64,000 bases of DNA, taken from the NCBI GenBank assembly GCA_903873415.1, contig CAIQOK010000021.1, positions 88,764 to 152,763 on the forward strand, in the 5' to 3' direction. Shown here piece after piece: positions 1 through 10,200 of the stretch (position 1 is its first letter; each line of letters starts with the position of its first letter). The DNA comes from an uncultured Verrucomicrobiota bacterium (GTDB lineage Bacteria; Verrucomicrobiota; Verrucomicrobiia; Limisphaerales; CAIQOK01). The translations under genes and the position numbers were made by a program. Under the pieces are notes generated by a model. The model did no database searches. It was not told where the DNA came from and was given only the letters and a program-made list of their open reading frames with translations.

Positions 1-1
1 A

Positions 2-3000
2 CTGGTCGCCATTCTGACCTGCGCCGGAGGCTTGATCATTGCTTCCCGCAAGATCAGCAGCGATAGGCCCGCCGTTGCCACGATGGGTTCCACGGTGTCC
101 ATTGGAGATCAAACCGAGTCGGGCCGGCTCTGGGCGGATCCGTTCGACTTGGGGCCGGTGCCGGTAGCGCGAAGCGGCAACGGCGCCTTTTCCTGGTTGA
201 GGCAGCAGGCTCAATGGGAGGCGATCTCGAACCGCAGGCCCGCTTTGCTGACGGTATTCCTGCGGGCCGGCCCTTTTGGGGAGAATCGCGAAGCCCGTAT
301 CCGGACCCGCTTTGCGGTCGTCTCCGCTCTCGGTGAGGCGGGCTATGTGCCGGAAGATCAGGATCGGATTGGAGCAATCGATTTTGCCTGGCCGACGAGT
401 TCCGAGTTGCGCCGGGGCTGGTTGACGAATGACAGCAGCGACCTGTGGATTTCAAATGTGTCGAGCAATCCAGTGTTGCGTCAAAGGGCTGCGTTCGAGT
501 GGTATCGCGACCGGGTTTTTCGACCGGGGCGTTCCAGCCAGACGCCACGCGCTCCCCGTGTGCTGGTCCTCTGGGTGGAGGAGGATCAGTTTGCCGATGT
601 GCCTGCCGCAAGGTTCGCCCTGCTCCTTCAGGAACTGGCCGGGGCGGGTGAATCTGGGAAGCCGGCCTCCATCCGCGACCATTTCGGGTGTGTGCTTTTT
701 CTGGGACCCCGTTCGTCGAGCACGCTGCGGGCATTGCTGCCGGACTACGGGCAGTCTGGTTTTTCCCCTTCGGCGCTCGCCCCGGGGTTGCGGCGAAAAA
801 TCGCTGCGCTGCTCCATCAAGTGGAGGTCTATAGCCCGACGGCCAGCGCCATGGACGCGGCGTTGGTGTCCGATAACCCTGCTTCCGGCGCTCTGCCACG
901 GCAGCCTGTCGAAGCGCTGCTCACCAACCTCTGGTTCCATTCATTCCACAATTTCTGCGCCACGGACTCCCGGTTGGCTGCAGAGGCACTGGATGAATTG
1001 AAATTGCGCGGTGTGGACCTCTCCCGCACCAATGTCAATCTGGTTGTTGTCTCCGAGTGGGATACCTTCTACGGCCGGATGCTCTCCTTGACCTATGCCG
1101 CCGAGCTGGCCTGCCTGCAGGGTATCGCAACCAGCGACCATGATTTCGTTGTCCGCTATCAGGCAGGCCAAGCCGTCTGGCCTGCTAATCTTTTCTCCTT
1201 CGTGCACCTGAACGGTTTGGATGGGCAGACCACCGGACAGAATCCGGGATCTGTTCCTGGCGCGGCGGCACCGGCGACTCTTGAGGCGCTCAAACATGGA
1301 AATTCTGATGAGAATTTGGCTCAGGGCCCGGCGCAGCTCGATTATCTCACCCGCTTGGGCCGGCAGCTCCTTGAGCTGCAGTCGCGCCTTGAGCGTCAGG
1401 GCAGGGGACGCATTGCCGCCATTGGCATCGTGGGTAGCGACGTCTACGATACGCTTGTCATTCTCCAGGCGCTGCGGGGCCGGTTTCCAAACGCCGTTTT
1501 TTTCACCACGGATCTCGATGCGCGCTATCTCCATCCAAAGGAGCTGGAATGGAGCCGCAATTTGCTCGTGGTCAGCGGTTATGGGCTGCGCTTGAGGGAC
1601 GGGTTGCAGGGCGGGGTGGCGCCGTTCCGCGACAGCATGCAGACGGCGCAGTTTGCCGCCACGCTGGCGGCCCTGGGCAGTCCCGTAATGCCTGGAGTCT
1701 TCACCGTTTCACCTCGCCGGACCGAAGTGGGCCGCGGCAAGGCTTTTGACCTCAGCACAACGGCGTCCGATCCGCATCCGCCTCCGCCCGCGTTGGACCG
1801 CTCCCTGCCGTGGCCCAAGTATCTGGTGCTGGGTGCTCTCTTGGTGGCGGTATCCCTGACTTTGATGTTGGTTATTTATCTGCCCGGTCTGCAGAGGCTG
1901 ACAAGGAAGGCGGCACAGTTTGAACTCCGGAGTTTGTGGTTCCGCTCGGAGGATGTGGGCGGGCGGGCGGGGTTGAGCGCTTTGCTCCTTCAGTTGCGCG
2001 CCAGTCCCGATCCCCGGGCCTTGGAGTTGATTGCTTCTTATTCCAATTCCCGCACCCCCGTCTTGCAGGTTTGGGAAACGGCCGACCTTGATGAAACGCG
2101 ATCTTTTCTCGATTTCCTTAATGAATTTGTTTTCGAGGAGCCGGCAAACGTATCGGCGACGGATTCGTCAGGAACGGTTGGCGGACGGCTTTTCGGGTGG
2201 CGCTTCCGGCGCCGGCAGATGCTGGACGAGCTTTTCACCGAAGTGCTGCGCTCGTCCTCAGACGCGGATCTGCAGGCGCTGGGAGCCTCCGCCCACAGTG
2301 CCCGCCAGGCGGCAGAGCAGGGCTATTGGCTGCGTCACAGCCGGCGGCGGCGGATATCCCTGTTGCTGCTGGCCGCTTTGTTCCTGTTGATCGCTTTGGT
2401 TGCCTGCATTGTTCACGACCAGTTGGGCGGCGGTCGGGGCGAACCTTTCTCCCTGCTCGGCGGGGTAAGCGTGTGGCCCACACAATTCATCCGGCTGCTC
2501 GCTGTGACCCTCTCGGGCATTTTTCTGGTGAACTCCCATGCGGCGCTGAATGGCTGGGTCCTCGATGCGACCCGGCGGTTTCGCCTGCCCATGGAAGAGG
2601 ATGGGCCGCAGGTCCAGCGGCCGCGCCGGGGTGTGAAAGATCTGCTCCATGCTTGTGCTGGATTGGTCAACGGTGTGAAGCGGCTTGCGCGGATCTTTTT
2701 CCAATCATCCGACCGTTGGCAGTTGCCTGCGCTCCGGCCTCATGCGGCGATACACGCGGGGCAACTGTGGAAGGAATACCAGCAACTGGGCTGCCTGCGG
2801 CGCCGACTGCTCCGCACGATTCCACCCTTTTGCGTCTATGTGTTTTTTTGCATTGGGGTGGCGCGTTTGGCAGGGGGCGCGGCTTATCGTCCGGTGCGTG
2901 GCGGCCTTTCCGACGCATGGGATATTACTCTGCTTGCCCTCTCGGTGGCGGCCTATTTGTTCCTGGCCTTTTGGACCATTGATGCGGTGCGCCTGTGCCG

Positions 3001-3565
3001 ATGGCTGGTGGAGCACTTGAGCCAAGCTCCAACCCGCTATCCCAAGTCCTGTCTGCAATTCTTCGCCCGGCAATGCGGGCTGGAGAATCCGCATGCCGGG
3101 GATTTGCCCATGCTCGCCGAGTGGATAGATATGCAGTTGATTGCCGGGTTGACCGAGCGGGTGGGAAGGCTGGTTTACTATCCTTTTCTCATCTTCTTCC
3201 TGCTGCTCCTGTCGCGCAATAACTGGTGGGATCGTTGGGTTTGGCCGCCGGGGCTGTTGATCATCTTCAGTTCCAACCTCCTGTTGTCATTGGCCGGCAT
3301 GCTCATTCTGCAGCGGGCCGCCCTTCAGGCCAGGGAACGGGGCTTGATCAAGCTGCGCGCCACTGTGGCCGCCGCCGAGCAGAGGGCCGAGGCTCCCCAA
3401 TCGGCCCGGTATCAGGCCAATGTGGGGCGCCGGTTGATCCAAGAGGTGGAGACCCTTGAGCAAGGGGCGTTTGCCCCGTTCTGGCAGAACCCCGTGGTCG
3501 GGGCGCTGCTCATTCCTTCCGGCGGCTCCGTGCTCGTCGAACTCTTGGATTACCTCTTTCACTGA
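2..3565 (+). CDS. Large multi-pass membrane protein, unknown function (5' end outside window)
   Basis: The reading frame is open from base 2, and the first codons encode a hydrophobic stretch (LVAILTCAGGLIIA). The true start is therefore upstream, and the TTG at 32 is not needed as a start. About 1187 residues are visible. After the first membrane segment comes a soluble region of roughly 580 residues. It includes the stretches GIVGSDVYDTLVILQALRG and FFTTDLDARYLHPKELEWS, which resemble the alternating beta/alpha pattern of periplasmic-binding-like folds; this is only a resemblance. Further hydrophobic segments lie at about 1818-1886, 2353-2415, 2485-2535, 2820-2880, 2923-2990, 3172-3216 and 3250-3310, giving about eight helices in all. 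The C-terminal tail is charged and probably helical. I do not recognise the family, and no catalytic motif is evident. Confidence 0.75.
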   Translation: MVAILTCAGGLIIASRKISSDRPAVATMGSTVSIGDQTESGRLWADPFDLGPVPVARSGNGAFSWLRQQAQWEAISNRRPALLTVFLRAGPFGENREARIRTRFAVVSALGEAGYVPEDQDRIGAIDFAWPTSSELRRGWLTNDSSDLWISNVSSNPVLRQRAAFEWYRDRVFRPGRSSQTPRAPRVLVLWVEEDQFADVPAARFALLLQELAGAGESGKPASIRDHFGCVLFLGPRSSSTLRALLPDYGQSGFSPSALAPGLRRKIAALLHQVEVYSPTASAMDAALVSDNPASGALPRQPVEALLTNLWFHSFHNFCATDSRLAAEALDELKLRGVDLSRTNVNLVVVSEWDTFYGRMLSLTYAAELACLQGIATSDHDFVVRYQAGQAVWPANLFSFVHLNGLDGQTTGQNPGSVPGAAAPATLEALKHGNSDENLAQGPAQLDYLTRLGRQLLELQSRLERQGRGRIAAIGIVGSDVYDTLVILQALRGRFPNAVFFTTDLDARYLHPKELEWSRNLLVVSGYGLRLRDGLQGGVAPFRDSMQTAQFAATLAALGSPVMPGVFTVSPRRTEVGRGKAFDLSTTASDPHPPPPALDRSLPWPKYLVLGALLVAVSLTLMLVIYLPGLQRLTRKAAQFELRSLWFRSEDVGGRAGLSALLLQLRASPDPRALELIASYSNSRTPVLQVWETADLDETRSFLDFLNEFVFEEPANVSATDSSGTVGGRLFGWRFRRRQMLDELFTEVLRSSSDADLQALGASAHSARQAAEQGYWLRHSRRRRISLLLLAALFLLIALVACIVHDQLGGGRGEPFSLLGGVSVWPTQFIRLLAVTLSGIFLVNSHAALNGWVLDATRRFRLPMEEDGPQVQRPRRGVKDLLHACAGLVNGVKRLARIFFQSSDRWQLPALRPHAAIHAGQLWKEYQQLGCLRRRLLRTIPPFCVYVFFCIGVARLAGGAAYRPVRGGLSDAWDITLLALSVAAYLFLAFWTIDAVRLCRWLVEHLSQAPTRYPKSCLQFFARQCGLENPHAGDLPMLAEWIDMQLIAGLTERVGRLVYYPFLIFFLLLLSRNNWWDRWVWPPGLLIIFSSNLLLSLAGMLILQRAALQARERGLIKLRATVAAAEQRAEAPQSARYQANVGRRLIQEVETLEQGAFAPFWQNPVVGALLIPSGGSVLVELLDYLFH

Positions 3566-3573
3566 TCCGATAT

Positions 3574-3597
3574 TCTAAAAGCCGCAGTTGGAGTTCA
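3574..3597 (+). repeat. Short dispersed repeat, copy A
   Basis: A 24-bp stretch just after the stop codon of the large membrane protein gene shares its core (TCTAAAA then CCGCAGTTGG) with 13820-13843, which follows tatC. Both copies lie between genes and in the same orientation. Two copies make this a candidate dispersed intergenic repeat; no function is implied. Confidence 0.5.
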
Positions 3598-3615
3598 GTC
3601 TTACGGGGTGGGCGT

Positions 3616-3745
3616 TAAGGGGGATGATTTTTCTGATGGTCCAACCGGGCGTTTAGGGGATGGGGGTGAAGTAAACAGGTAGGGCGTGCCACTCGGTGCG
3701 CGCCGGCGTGGCGCGGCAGAAACGCGGTTTGGTAACAGCGGCGTG
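3616..3745 (+). repeat. Long intergenic repeat, copy 1
   Basis: This ~130-bp segment is closely matched in the same orientation by 6753-6885. Shared blocks include TGATTTTTCTGATGGT, GTGAAGTAAACAGGTAGGGC and a palindromic core at 3681-3704 (GGCGTGC paired with GCGCGCC). The two copies bracket hpnJ and the orphan gene after it. The segment fills most of the 306-bp gap between the large membrane protein gene and hpnJ. No coding potential is seen in it. Confidence 0.8.
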
Positions 3746-3871
3746 CAGCGGAATATCCGCCCTACCGGTGTTTTTCCGAATCAGCTCGCATTATGAAGGG
3801 CATGGGTCGGACGGCAGAAAAGAAAACCCGGCGCTGGAGGATCCAACGCCGGGTTGCAAAACCTGTTCCGG

Positions 3872-5332
3872 TCAGCCCCCCGCAGTCACGGCTTTGGCCG
3901 CGGCCAGATCGCTGCGGCGCTGGGACATACTCTTGAAAAACTCGTAGCCCTCGCGCAGCCGCCGCACGCACACGTCCTTGTCCTCCAGCATCGTCTTGAT
4001 GATGCGCAGAATGGGCTTCGGACGCAGGTAGTAGCGGTGGTAAAACTTCTCAACATTCGCGAAGATTTCGTCTTTCGACAGGCCGGGATATTCCAGCGCG
4101 CTCTGCTGGAAACCGTCCCCGTGCAGGATGTCGCCCTTGTCCTTCTTGCTGAACCAGCCGTTGAGCTTGGCTTGTTCGTAGAGTTCGGTGCCTGGGTAGG
4201 GAGCCGCCAGCGAGACCTGTAGGCTGAAGACGTCCAGCTCCTTGGCGAAATTGATCGTCTGCTCGATCGTCTCCCGCGTCTCCACCGGCAGGCCGAGGAT
4301 GAAGGTGCCGTGGATAACCACTCCGGCCTTGTGGCAGTCCTTGGTGAACCGGCGCATCTCGTCGGTGGTCACGCCCTTCTTGATCCGTGTCAGCGTTTCG
4401 TCATTGCCGCTTTCATAGCCCACCAGGAAGAGCCGCAACCCGTTGTCCTTGAAACTCTTAATCGTGTCGTAATCCAGGTTGGCCCGGCTGTTGCAGCTCC
4501 AGTCCACTCCCAGCGGGCCCAGCTTTTTGGCGATCTCCCGGGCGCGCGGCAGATTCGCCGTGAAGGTGTCGTCATCAAAGAAAAACTCGCGCACCTGCGG
4601 AAAGATTTTCTTCATGTGCGCCATCTCATCAGCCACGTTCTGCGGCGAGCGGACGCGGTATTTGTGCCCCCCGATGGTCTGGGGCCAGAGGCAGAAGCTG
4701 CACTGGGCCGGGCACCCCCGACCCGTATACATCGACACGTAGGGATGCTGCAGATATCCGATGAAATATTTTTCGATCTCCAGATCCCGCTTGTAGACGT
4801 CCGCCACCCAGGGCAGTTCGTCCATGTTGGCGATCATCTCCCGCTCCGGGTTGTGCTTGATCTTTCCGTCCTTGTCCTTGTAGGAAAGCCCGGCAATGGA
4901 GGCCAGATCCCGCCCCTCCGCCACTTCCTTGCACGTGTAATCAAACTCCTTGCGCCCAACCCAGTCGATCGCAGGCGAGGCCTTGAGCGTCTCGGTGGGC
5001 AGCACCATGGTGTGGGCCCCGATAAAACCGACTTTCGTGGCCGGCTTTTGATCCTTGATCGTCTCGGCCACCTTGCAGTCGTTCTTGAGCGAGGGCGTGC
5101 TGGTGTTGATGATGACGTGATCGAAATCCTTGGCGATCGCCAGGCACTTGGCCACGTTGATGTCGTGGGGCGGGCAATCGAGCAAACGCGAGTTGGGCGT
5201 CAGTGCTGCCGGTTGCGCCAGCCAGGTCGGATACCAGTAGCTGGTGACTTCCCGCCGGGCTTGATAACGCGCCCCAGCCCCGCCGTCGAACCCGTCAAAA
5301 CTCGGAGGTGAAAGATACAGTGTCTTGCTCAT
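3872..5332 (-). CDS. hpnJ: Hopanoid-associated B12-binding radical SAM protein HpnJ
   Basis: This 486-residue protein has an N-terminal cobalamin-binding-like region (residues ~1-170) opening with the HpnJ-like signature PSFDGFDGGAGARYQARRE. A radical SAM domain follows, with its cluster motif CPAQCSFC (CxxxCxxC) near residue 210. Later stretches FFFDDDTF and GYESGND are typical of this superfamily. In studied hopanoid producers, HpnJ acts with HpnI and HpnK in making the cyclitol-ether head group of bacteriohopanetetrol. That role is family knowledge, not shown here. No squalene-hopene cyclase or other hpn gene is in the window, so it stands alone, bracketed by direct repeats. The ATG at 5332 fits the family N-terminus. 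A different B12-radical SAM role remains possible. Confidence 0.87.
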   Translation of the reverse strand: MSKTLYLSPPSFDGFDGGAGARYQARREVTSYWYPTWLAQPAALTPNSRLLDCPPHDINVAKCLAIAKDFDHVIINTSTPSLKNDCKVAETIKDQKPATKVGFIGAHTMVLPTETLKASPAIDWVGRKEFDYTCKEVAEGRDLASIAGLSYKDKDGKIKHNPEREMIANMDELPWVADVYKRDLEIEKYFIGYLQHPYVSMYTGRGCPAQCSFCLWPQTIGGHKYRVRSPQNVADEMAHMKKIFPQVREFFFDDDTFTANLPRAREIAKKLGPLGVDWSCNSRANLDYDTIKSFKDNGLRLFLVGYESGNDETLTRIKKGVTTDEMRRFTKDCHKAGVVIHGTFILGLPVETRETIEQTINFAKELDVFSLQVSLAAPYPGTELYEQAKLNGWFSKKDKGDILHGDGFQQSALEYPGLSKDEIFANVEKFYHRYYLRPKPILRIIKTMLEDKDVCVRRLREGYEFFKSMSQRRSDLAAAKAVTAGG

Positions 5333-5556
5333 AATCTATTTTCCAGCCAACCCAGTTTAACCACTTCGCCGCGCCTGCTTCAATGGCAATTTTCCCCCTG
5401 CACCCCGCCGCACGTCGCCTCTCGCTGTAAAATTACGGACCCAATTCTGGATTAGTACGAATGTTTTTCCACACCCCGCTTGGTCTAAGGTCATCTCAGC
5501 AATGGATTGCGCGGCGTCGAAACCCGGCTCCCCCAATCCCGTTCGCGGTAAAAAGT

Positions 5557-6207
5557 ATGACAACAATTTTAAACACATCGCCCGTCGCGCAGGAGTGCTT
5601 CCTCATGCGCAAAGGACTGCGGGTTTTCGCCCTGCTCGGCAAAGCCGCTCCCTCCGGCCTGATCCCATTCCCCCGCGAAGGCGCCGGCCAAAGCTGGGCT
5701 GTCACCGCCGAATACGGCTGCCTGCGCCTCGAACTATTGGCCGGCGACGAGGAATACACCGGTCTGAAATTGCTCCTGCCCGCTTCGGGTGACCATGCCT
5801 ACGGTGTTTCAGGCGTCAGTGAGTCCTCCGAACTGGTCCGGGCGGTTTTCGGCCTCCTGCCCGCCGAGCTGGAGGAACTGGTGGCCGTCCTGGGCCGCGG
5901 CGATTTCCCGGTCATCTCTCGCTCCCCAACCGCAGCCCAATGCAGCATCAGTGGCATGCTCATTCCGGCCGGCTGGCCCCACCTTGTGCTTTCCAATTCC
6001 GCCGCATACAGAGGCGTGGTTTCCGTGGAAACCTTCGTTAAAATACTTGTCTCCTCCCTCCCGCAAGGCCAGCTAGGCACCCGCTTTCCAGGCCTCCAAG
6101 AGACGATCAGGCAAATGATCAAGCTCTCCATCTCCAGGGTGCCGGGCATCCCCTGCCACCCTGAAATCTTCAACCTCGTCCCTGCTGAGAAACCGTTGAT
6201 TAAATAA
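5557..6207 (+). CDS. Hypothetical protein (216 aa)
   Basis: This gene is divergent from hpnJ. The frame is open from an ATG at 5461, but the ATG at 5557 (MTTILNTSPVAQECFLMRKG) gives a more protein-like N-terminus, so I prefer it. The first ~30 residues of the longer version are low-complexity and basic. The product is probably cytoplasmic: no signal peptide and no clear membrane helix. It has a mixed alpha/beta pattern with stretches such as LRVFALLGKA and LKLLLPASGDHAYGVSGVS. I recognise no family. Strong coding-like composition through 651 bp and lack of overlap with other genes support it as real. Confidence 0.55.
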   Translation: MTTILNTSPVAQECFLMRKGLRVFALLGKAAPSGLIPFPREGAGQSWAVTAEYGCLRLELLAGDEEYTGLKLLLPASGDHAYGVSGVSESSELVRAVFGLLPAELEELVAVLGRGDFPVISRSPTAAQCSISGMLIPAGWPHLVLSNSAAYRGVVSVETFVKILVSSLPQGQLGTRFPGLQETIRQMIKLSISRVPGIPCHPEIFNLVPAEKPLIK

Positions 6208-7283
6208 GGCCAGAGGCCGGAGGCTGGTCCCGAAAGCGTAAATCCAAAAAACAGGTCCGGCTTGGCTGCAATCCCTGCTAGTTCAAGCAATTCGCGCCAG
6301 ACATCAGGCGCTGCTTACATCGTGCGCCGCAGGATGCGCCCTTTCGCCCTGTGGTCGACGAGGTAAAGGGTTGCTTCGGCTCATGTTACCTGCGGCATAA
6401 GCATGCGCCGCAGGCAGCCTCGAAACCAAAACCAGAGGCCAGCCTTCAGAGCGCGAAGCGCATCCTGTAACGGCGGCCTATGACCGCACGTGGGATGAAC
6501 CCCGACATCTGAAGCGCCAAAGCCCGGAAACCGGTTCTGTGGTATCCGGAAAAACCTCTTGGAATTCCCGCTGCCGGGTGGCGATGTCGCGCTAATCCAT
6601 CCCCCAACTTCAAAGGTCTTTTCGCCCGGGGCAGACCACCGAACAGCCGGGCTTTAACCTAACGGCACTGGGGCTCAAACGCGGATCTCCGATCCACCCG
6701 AAAGCACCTTGGAAATAAAACTGAGGTAACCATGAAGCCCAGGGAGTGCATAAAAGGGGGTGATTTTTCTGATGGTGCAATCGAGCATCTACGGGATGGG
6801 TGTGAAGTAAACAGGTAGGGCGCGCCACTCCGTGCGCGCCGTCGCGGCGCAACAGAAAACGCGGGTCGGCAAGAGCGGCGGGCCAAGGCCGGCCGCCCAA
6901 CGCCGGACGCATATCTCCTGATCCCCTCTCTTGGCTACCCCACCGTTTTTACACACTGGCTTGACACTGCTGTCCTGATTTTTTCAGTGGTCCTTTGTCC
7001 GAATGTGGGCTGCGCAAGGGGTTGCGCAATGTCAATCACCTACCCTCTCTTACGGATTTTTCCTCGCGAATTCCCGGGAAATCCACTCCGCAGCTCTTTA
7101 ATGGCCTCGGTTCCGGCGCGCTGGCGCGCAATCTGCTTGGCTCGGAGCGTGGTTCGAAAAAGCAAAATATCGCAGCGGCAAGCAGTCAGGCGTTCATCCC
7201 GCCTTGATTCTCTTGAGTATCCGGCCGGCAGCCTCCAGGGGGGCGACGCAAGGGATGGCAGAAGTGTATCGCAAACTTAAGTT
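6208..7283. other. Long gene-poor interval
   Basis: This is 1076 bp without a convincing gene. It contains repeat copy 2 (6753-6885). It also has two nearby occurrences of ATGCGCCGCAGG-like sequence around 6330-6415, and other short GC-rich inverted segments. Open frames here are short and compositionally poor. The interval may be an accumulation site for intergenic repeats or a remnant of lost genes. The promoter of the downstream coiled-coil gene should lie near its end, but I cannot assign it. Confidence 0.6.
6753..6885 (+). repeat. Long intergenic repeat, copy 2
   Basis: This is a direct-repeat partner of 3616-3745, differing by scattered substitutions and small indels. Its palindromic core at 6817-6840 (GGCGCGC, spacer, GCGCGCC) carries changes in both arms relative to copy 1 and can still fold. 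The same core class is found on the coding strand inside mqnE (27245-27268). Confidence 0.8.
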
Positions 7284-10200
7284 ATGAAAAACAACAACTC
7301 GTCAGATTGGCAAAGTGCCCCGCCAGAGGCGGGCTTTTCTCCGTGGCAGCTCTTGAAGAGTAAGCGCATCTCCTACCTCACACTCCCGTTGCTCATCATG
7401 GCAACCATCACGGAGTTTGTCATCCTGGCAACAGGCTGGAAATATCAGCAGATAGCCTGTCTGCCCAAGGGCATGGGCGTGACCTTCTTCGGCATCGGCC
7501 CCATCGGAGCCACCATCCTCGCCGTCGAGCTGCTCAAGCTGCCTCTGGCCATCTGGACAGCCTCGCGCACCGGCTGGCAAAAAGGCATCATGATCATGGC
7601 CGGCTTGCCCCTCATTTGCATTCTCACCTTCCAACTGGTCAAGGACATGGCGGTCTACGAAATGGGCATCGCCATGGCGCCGGCCGGCCAGATGCTCGAT
7701 CAGGCGACCCAGGAGGAAAACAAAATCGTCCAGCTCAACGGCGAACTGGCCCTTATCAAGGACAAGAAAGAGGAGCGCGAACAGAAACTCGCCGCGCTGG
7801 CGTCCAAGAAAGCAAAGTTCAAGGCCGACCTTGAGGAATCCCTCAAGCGCAACGGGGACTTGCGCGAGGACGCCATATCCCTGACCGATTACCAGAAAAA
7901 GGAGCTCTCCGGAGTGGAGGCGCGCCAGTCCACAATCATCAAACAGTTCGATGCCGACACCGAGCAGCTGACCAAAGCGGTGACGGACTTGCGCGGCCGG
8001 CGTGAGGCCGAGATGGCGCACGCCACCAAATGGAACGCCGAGGAGGCCCGGATTGAAAACGATTATCAGACCAAAGCTGCCGAGTATGCCAATAAAAAAG
8101 CGGCTTATGAAAAAGACAAGGCCGTTTTCGAAAACGCCAACTATCTCAAACGCCACTTGATGAAGGAACCTGTCGATCCAGGCGTGCCGCCCGGCCGCGA
8201 GTCCAACACCATCCTCAAACCCACCCTTATCGCCGAGCTGGACGCCCAGATCCAGGCCAAAGAAGCCGAGTTGCTTGCTGTCAACAACCGCCGCCGCGAC
8301 CGCGTTGCCCAGGTGGAGTCCGAGGCCCATCAGCTCCGGCAGGAATTCGACCGCCGCTCCAGCACCAAACGCGAGGAAAGCGACCGCAAGCGCGAACAGT
8401 TGCTCGCCGCCCAAGCTACTCTGGCCGCTGAGTGGGCCGCCGAAGAGAAGTTGATTGATCAAGGTTATGAGGCCGCCGTGCAAAAGGTGGACCTCATTCG
8501 CGCGGAACTGGACGCTTCCCAGAAAAAAGCCCAGGCCTTCTACGAGGCCCGCGAGACCGCCATCAAAAACACCCAGGTCCACCGCATCGCCACCACCGTC
8601 GAAATCGTCCGCAGCCTCCTCTTGGGCCAGCGCCCCGTCTCCATCAGAACCACCGCCAAGGAACGCGGCGACCTCTACACCGACCAAATCAGCATGGTCC
8701 GCGTCTGGGTCTACCCGGTCCTGGCTTTCATTGTCGCGTTCCTCCCCACCCTGATGGTCGAGGTGGGCTTCTCCACCCTCTTCAAATCAGAGCATCCGCG
8801 CCCGCCGTACCGGCTAGGATTGTTCGGCCACAGCCTCCACCGCCTCTACACCCGCGCAGGACGCCAGAAAATTCTGCGCGCCGACCGCTTGGCCCGCGAG
8901 GCAACCGGAGAAATCGCGCGCCGCGACGAGGCTCTCGTGAGCGCACAGGCCGAAGCCCAAAAAACCATCCTCGACAAGGACGCCCAGTTGCAGGCCGCGC
9001 GCCAGGCTCTGGCAGACTCCGCCGCCGCGCATGAGGACCAATTGAAAAAGAAGTCCGACGAGTGGGTCGCCAAACTCGCCCTCATGGCCGACTCCCTCAA
9101 CCGCGCCATCATCGAGAAGGACGCTTTGCGCGACCTCCAGAAATCCGAGATCGACCGCCAGATCCAGATGCGCCAAAACGCATGGTCGGACCGCCTCACC
9201 CAACTACGCCAGGAACTCGACGAGCAGCGCGCCGCCGCCGAAACGGAACGCACCGCCCTCATCCAGGAGCATCACCGCAAGTTGATGGAGGTGTCCGAGG
9301 AAGCCAAAACCCAGGTGGTTCAGGCCCGACGCCAATTGACCGAGGCCGAACTGGCCGGCCTGGAGAAAAACGCCGCTCTGGTCCATGACCTCAAGGAAGC
9401 CCTGCATGCCCGCGACAGCGCGGAGACCGAGTTGAAACACTTGGCCGATTCCCAAACCCTCAAGCTGGCGCAACTCCAGGACGAAGCCGCCCGGGAACTT
9501 GAGAAGGCCGCCCGTCAGGAGCGGCACCGCGCCGAGCGCCAGCAGCTCGAGTTCGAGCAGACCCTCCACCAGAGGGAAGAGGATTCCCAGCGCCGCCTCA
9601 AACAGCGCGAGCAGGATTTGACTCTCGGTTTTGAAGCACGTCTGGTCGCCGAACAAACCAGAATCGAGGATGCCGCTCGACGCCGCGAGGCCGAGCTGGC
9701 CCGCCAGTTCGAGGCCCGCGCCGTTGAAGCCGATGCCCGCTGGAAACAGGAGGCCCAGCAGCGCGAGGCCGCCGCCGAGACCCGTCTCAAACACCGCGAG
9801 CAGCAACTGCAGGCCCAGACCGAGGTCCGCTTGGGTGAAATCAAAACCCAGGCCGACCTGGATTTGCGCCAGCGCGAATCCGACTTTGTCCGCCAGCTCG
9901 AAGCCCAGACTCGCGAGGCCGACGCCCGCCTCAGGCACGAACTGCAGCAGAAGGAACTCGCCCTCCAGGCCAAGCTCAAACAGCGCGAACAGGAGCTGGC
10001 CGCCCGCGCCGCCGCCCGCGAAACCGAATGGCAGAACCAGTCCGCCGCCGACTTGCTCGCACGTCAGGAGGAATGGGAACTTCAAACCGCCCTGCGCGTC
10101 CGCGCCGTCGAAACCCGCCTCGCACAAGAGTTCATGCAGAAGGAAGAAGTCGACTTATCCAAATTCAAACAGCGCGAACAGGAACTGGTCCTCGCCTTCG

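Noticed and set aside
54..899. Long minus-strand frame opposite the large membrane protein gene
   Set aside because: Arg/Pro-rich low-quality composition and complete overlap with a strong coding region; a shadow of high GC content.
4310..5311. 333-codon plus-strand frame opposite hpnJ
   Set aside because: It lies wholly inside the well-supported hpnJ gene and has no recognisable domain; antisense frames of this length are common at this GC content.
7302..8687. 461-codon minus-strand frame opposite the coiled-coil gene
   Set aside because: Gly/Leu-rich mirror of the repetitive Glu/Gln/Arg codons on the other strand; no independent support.
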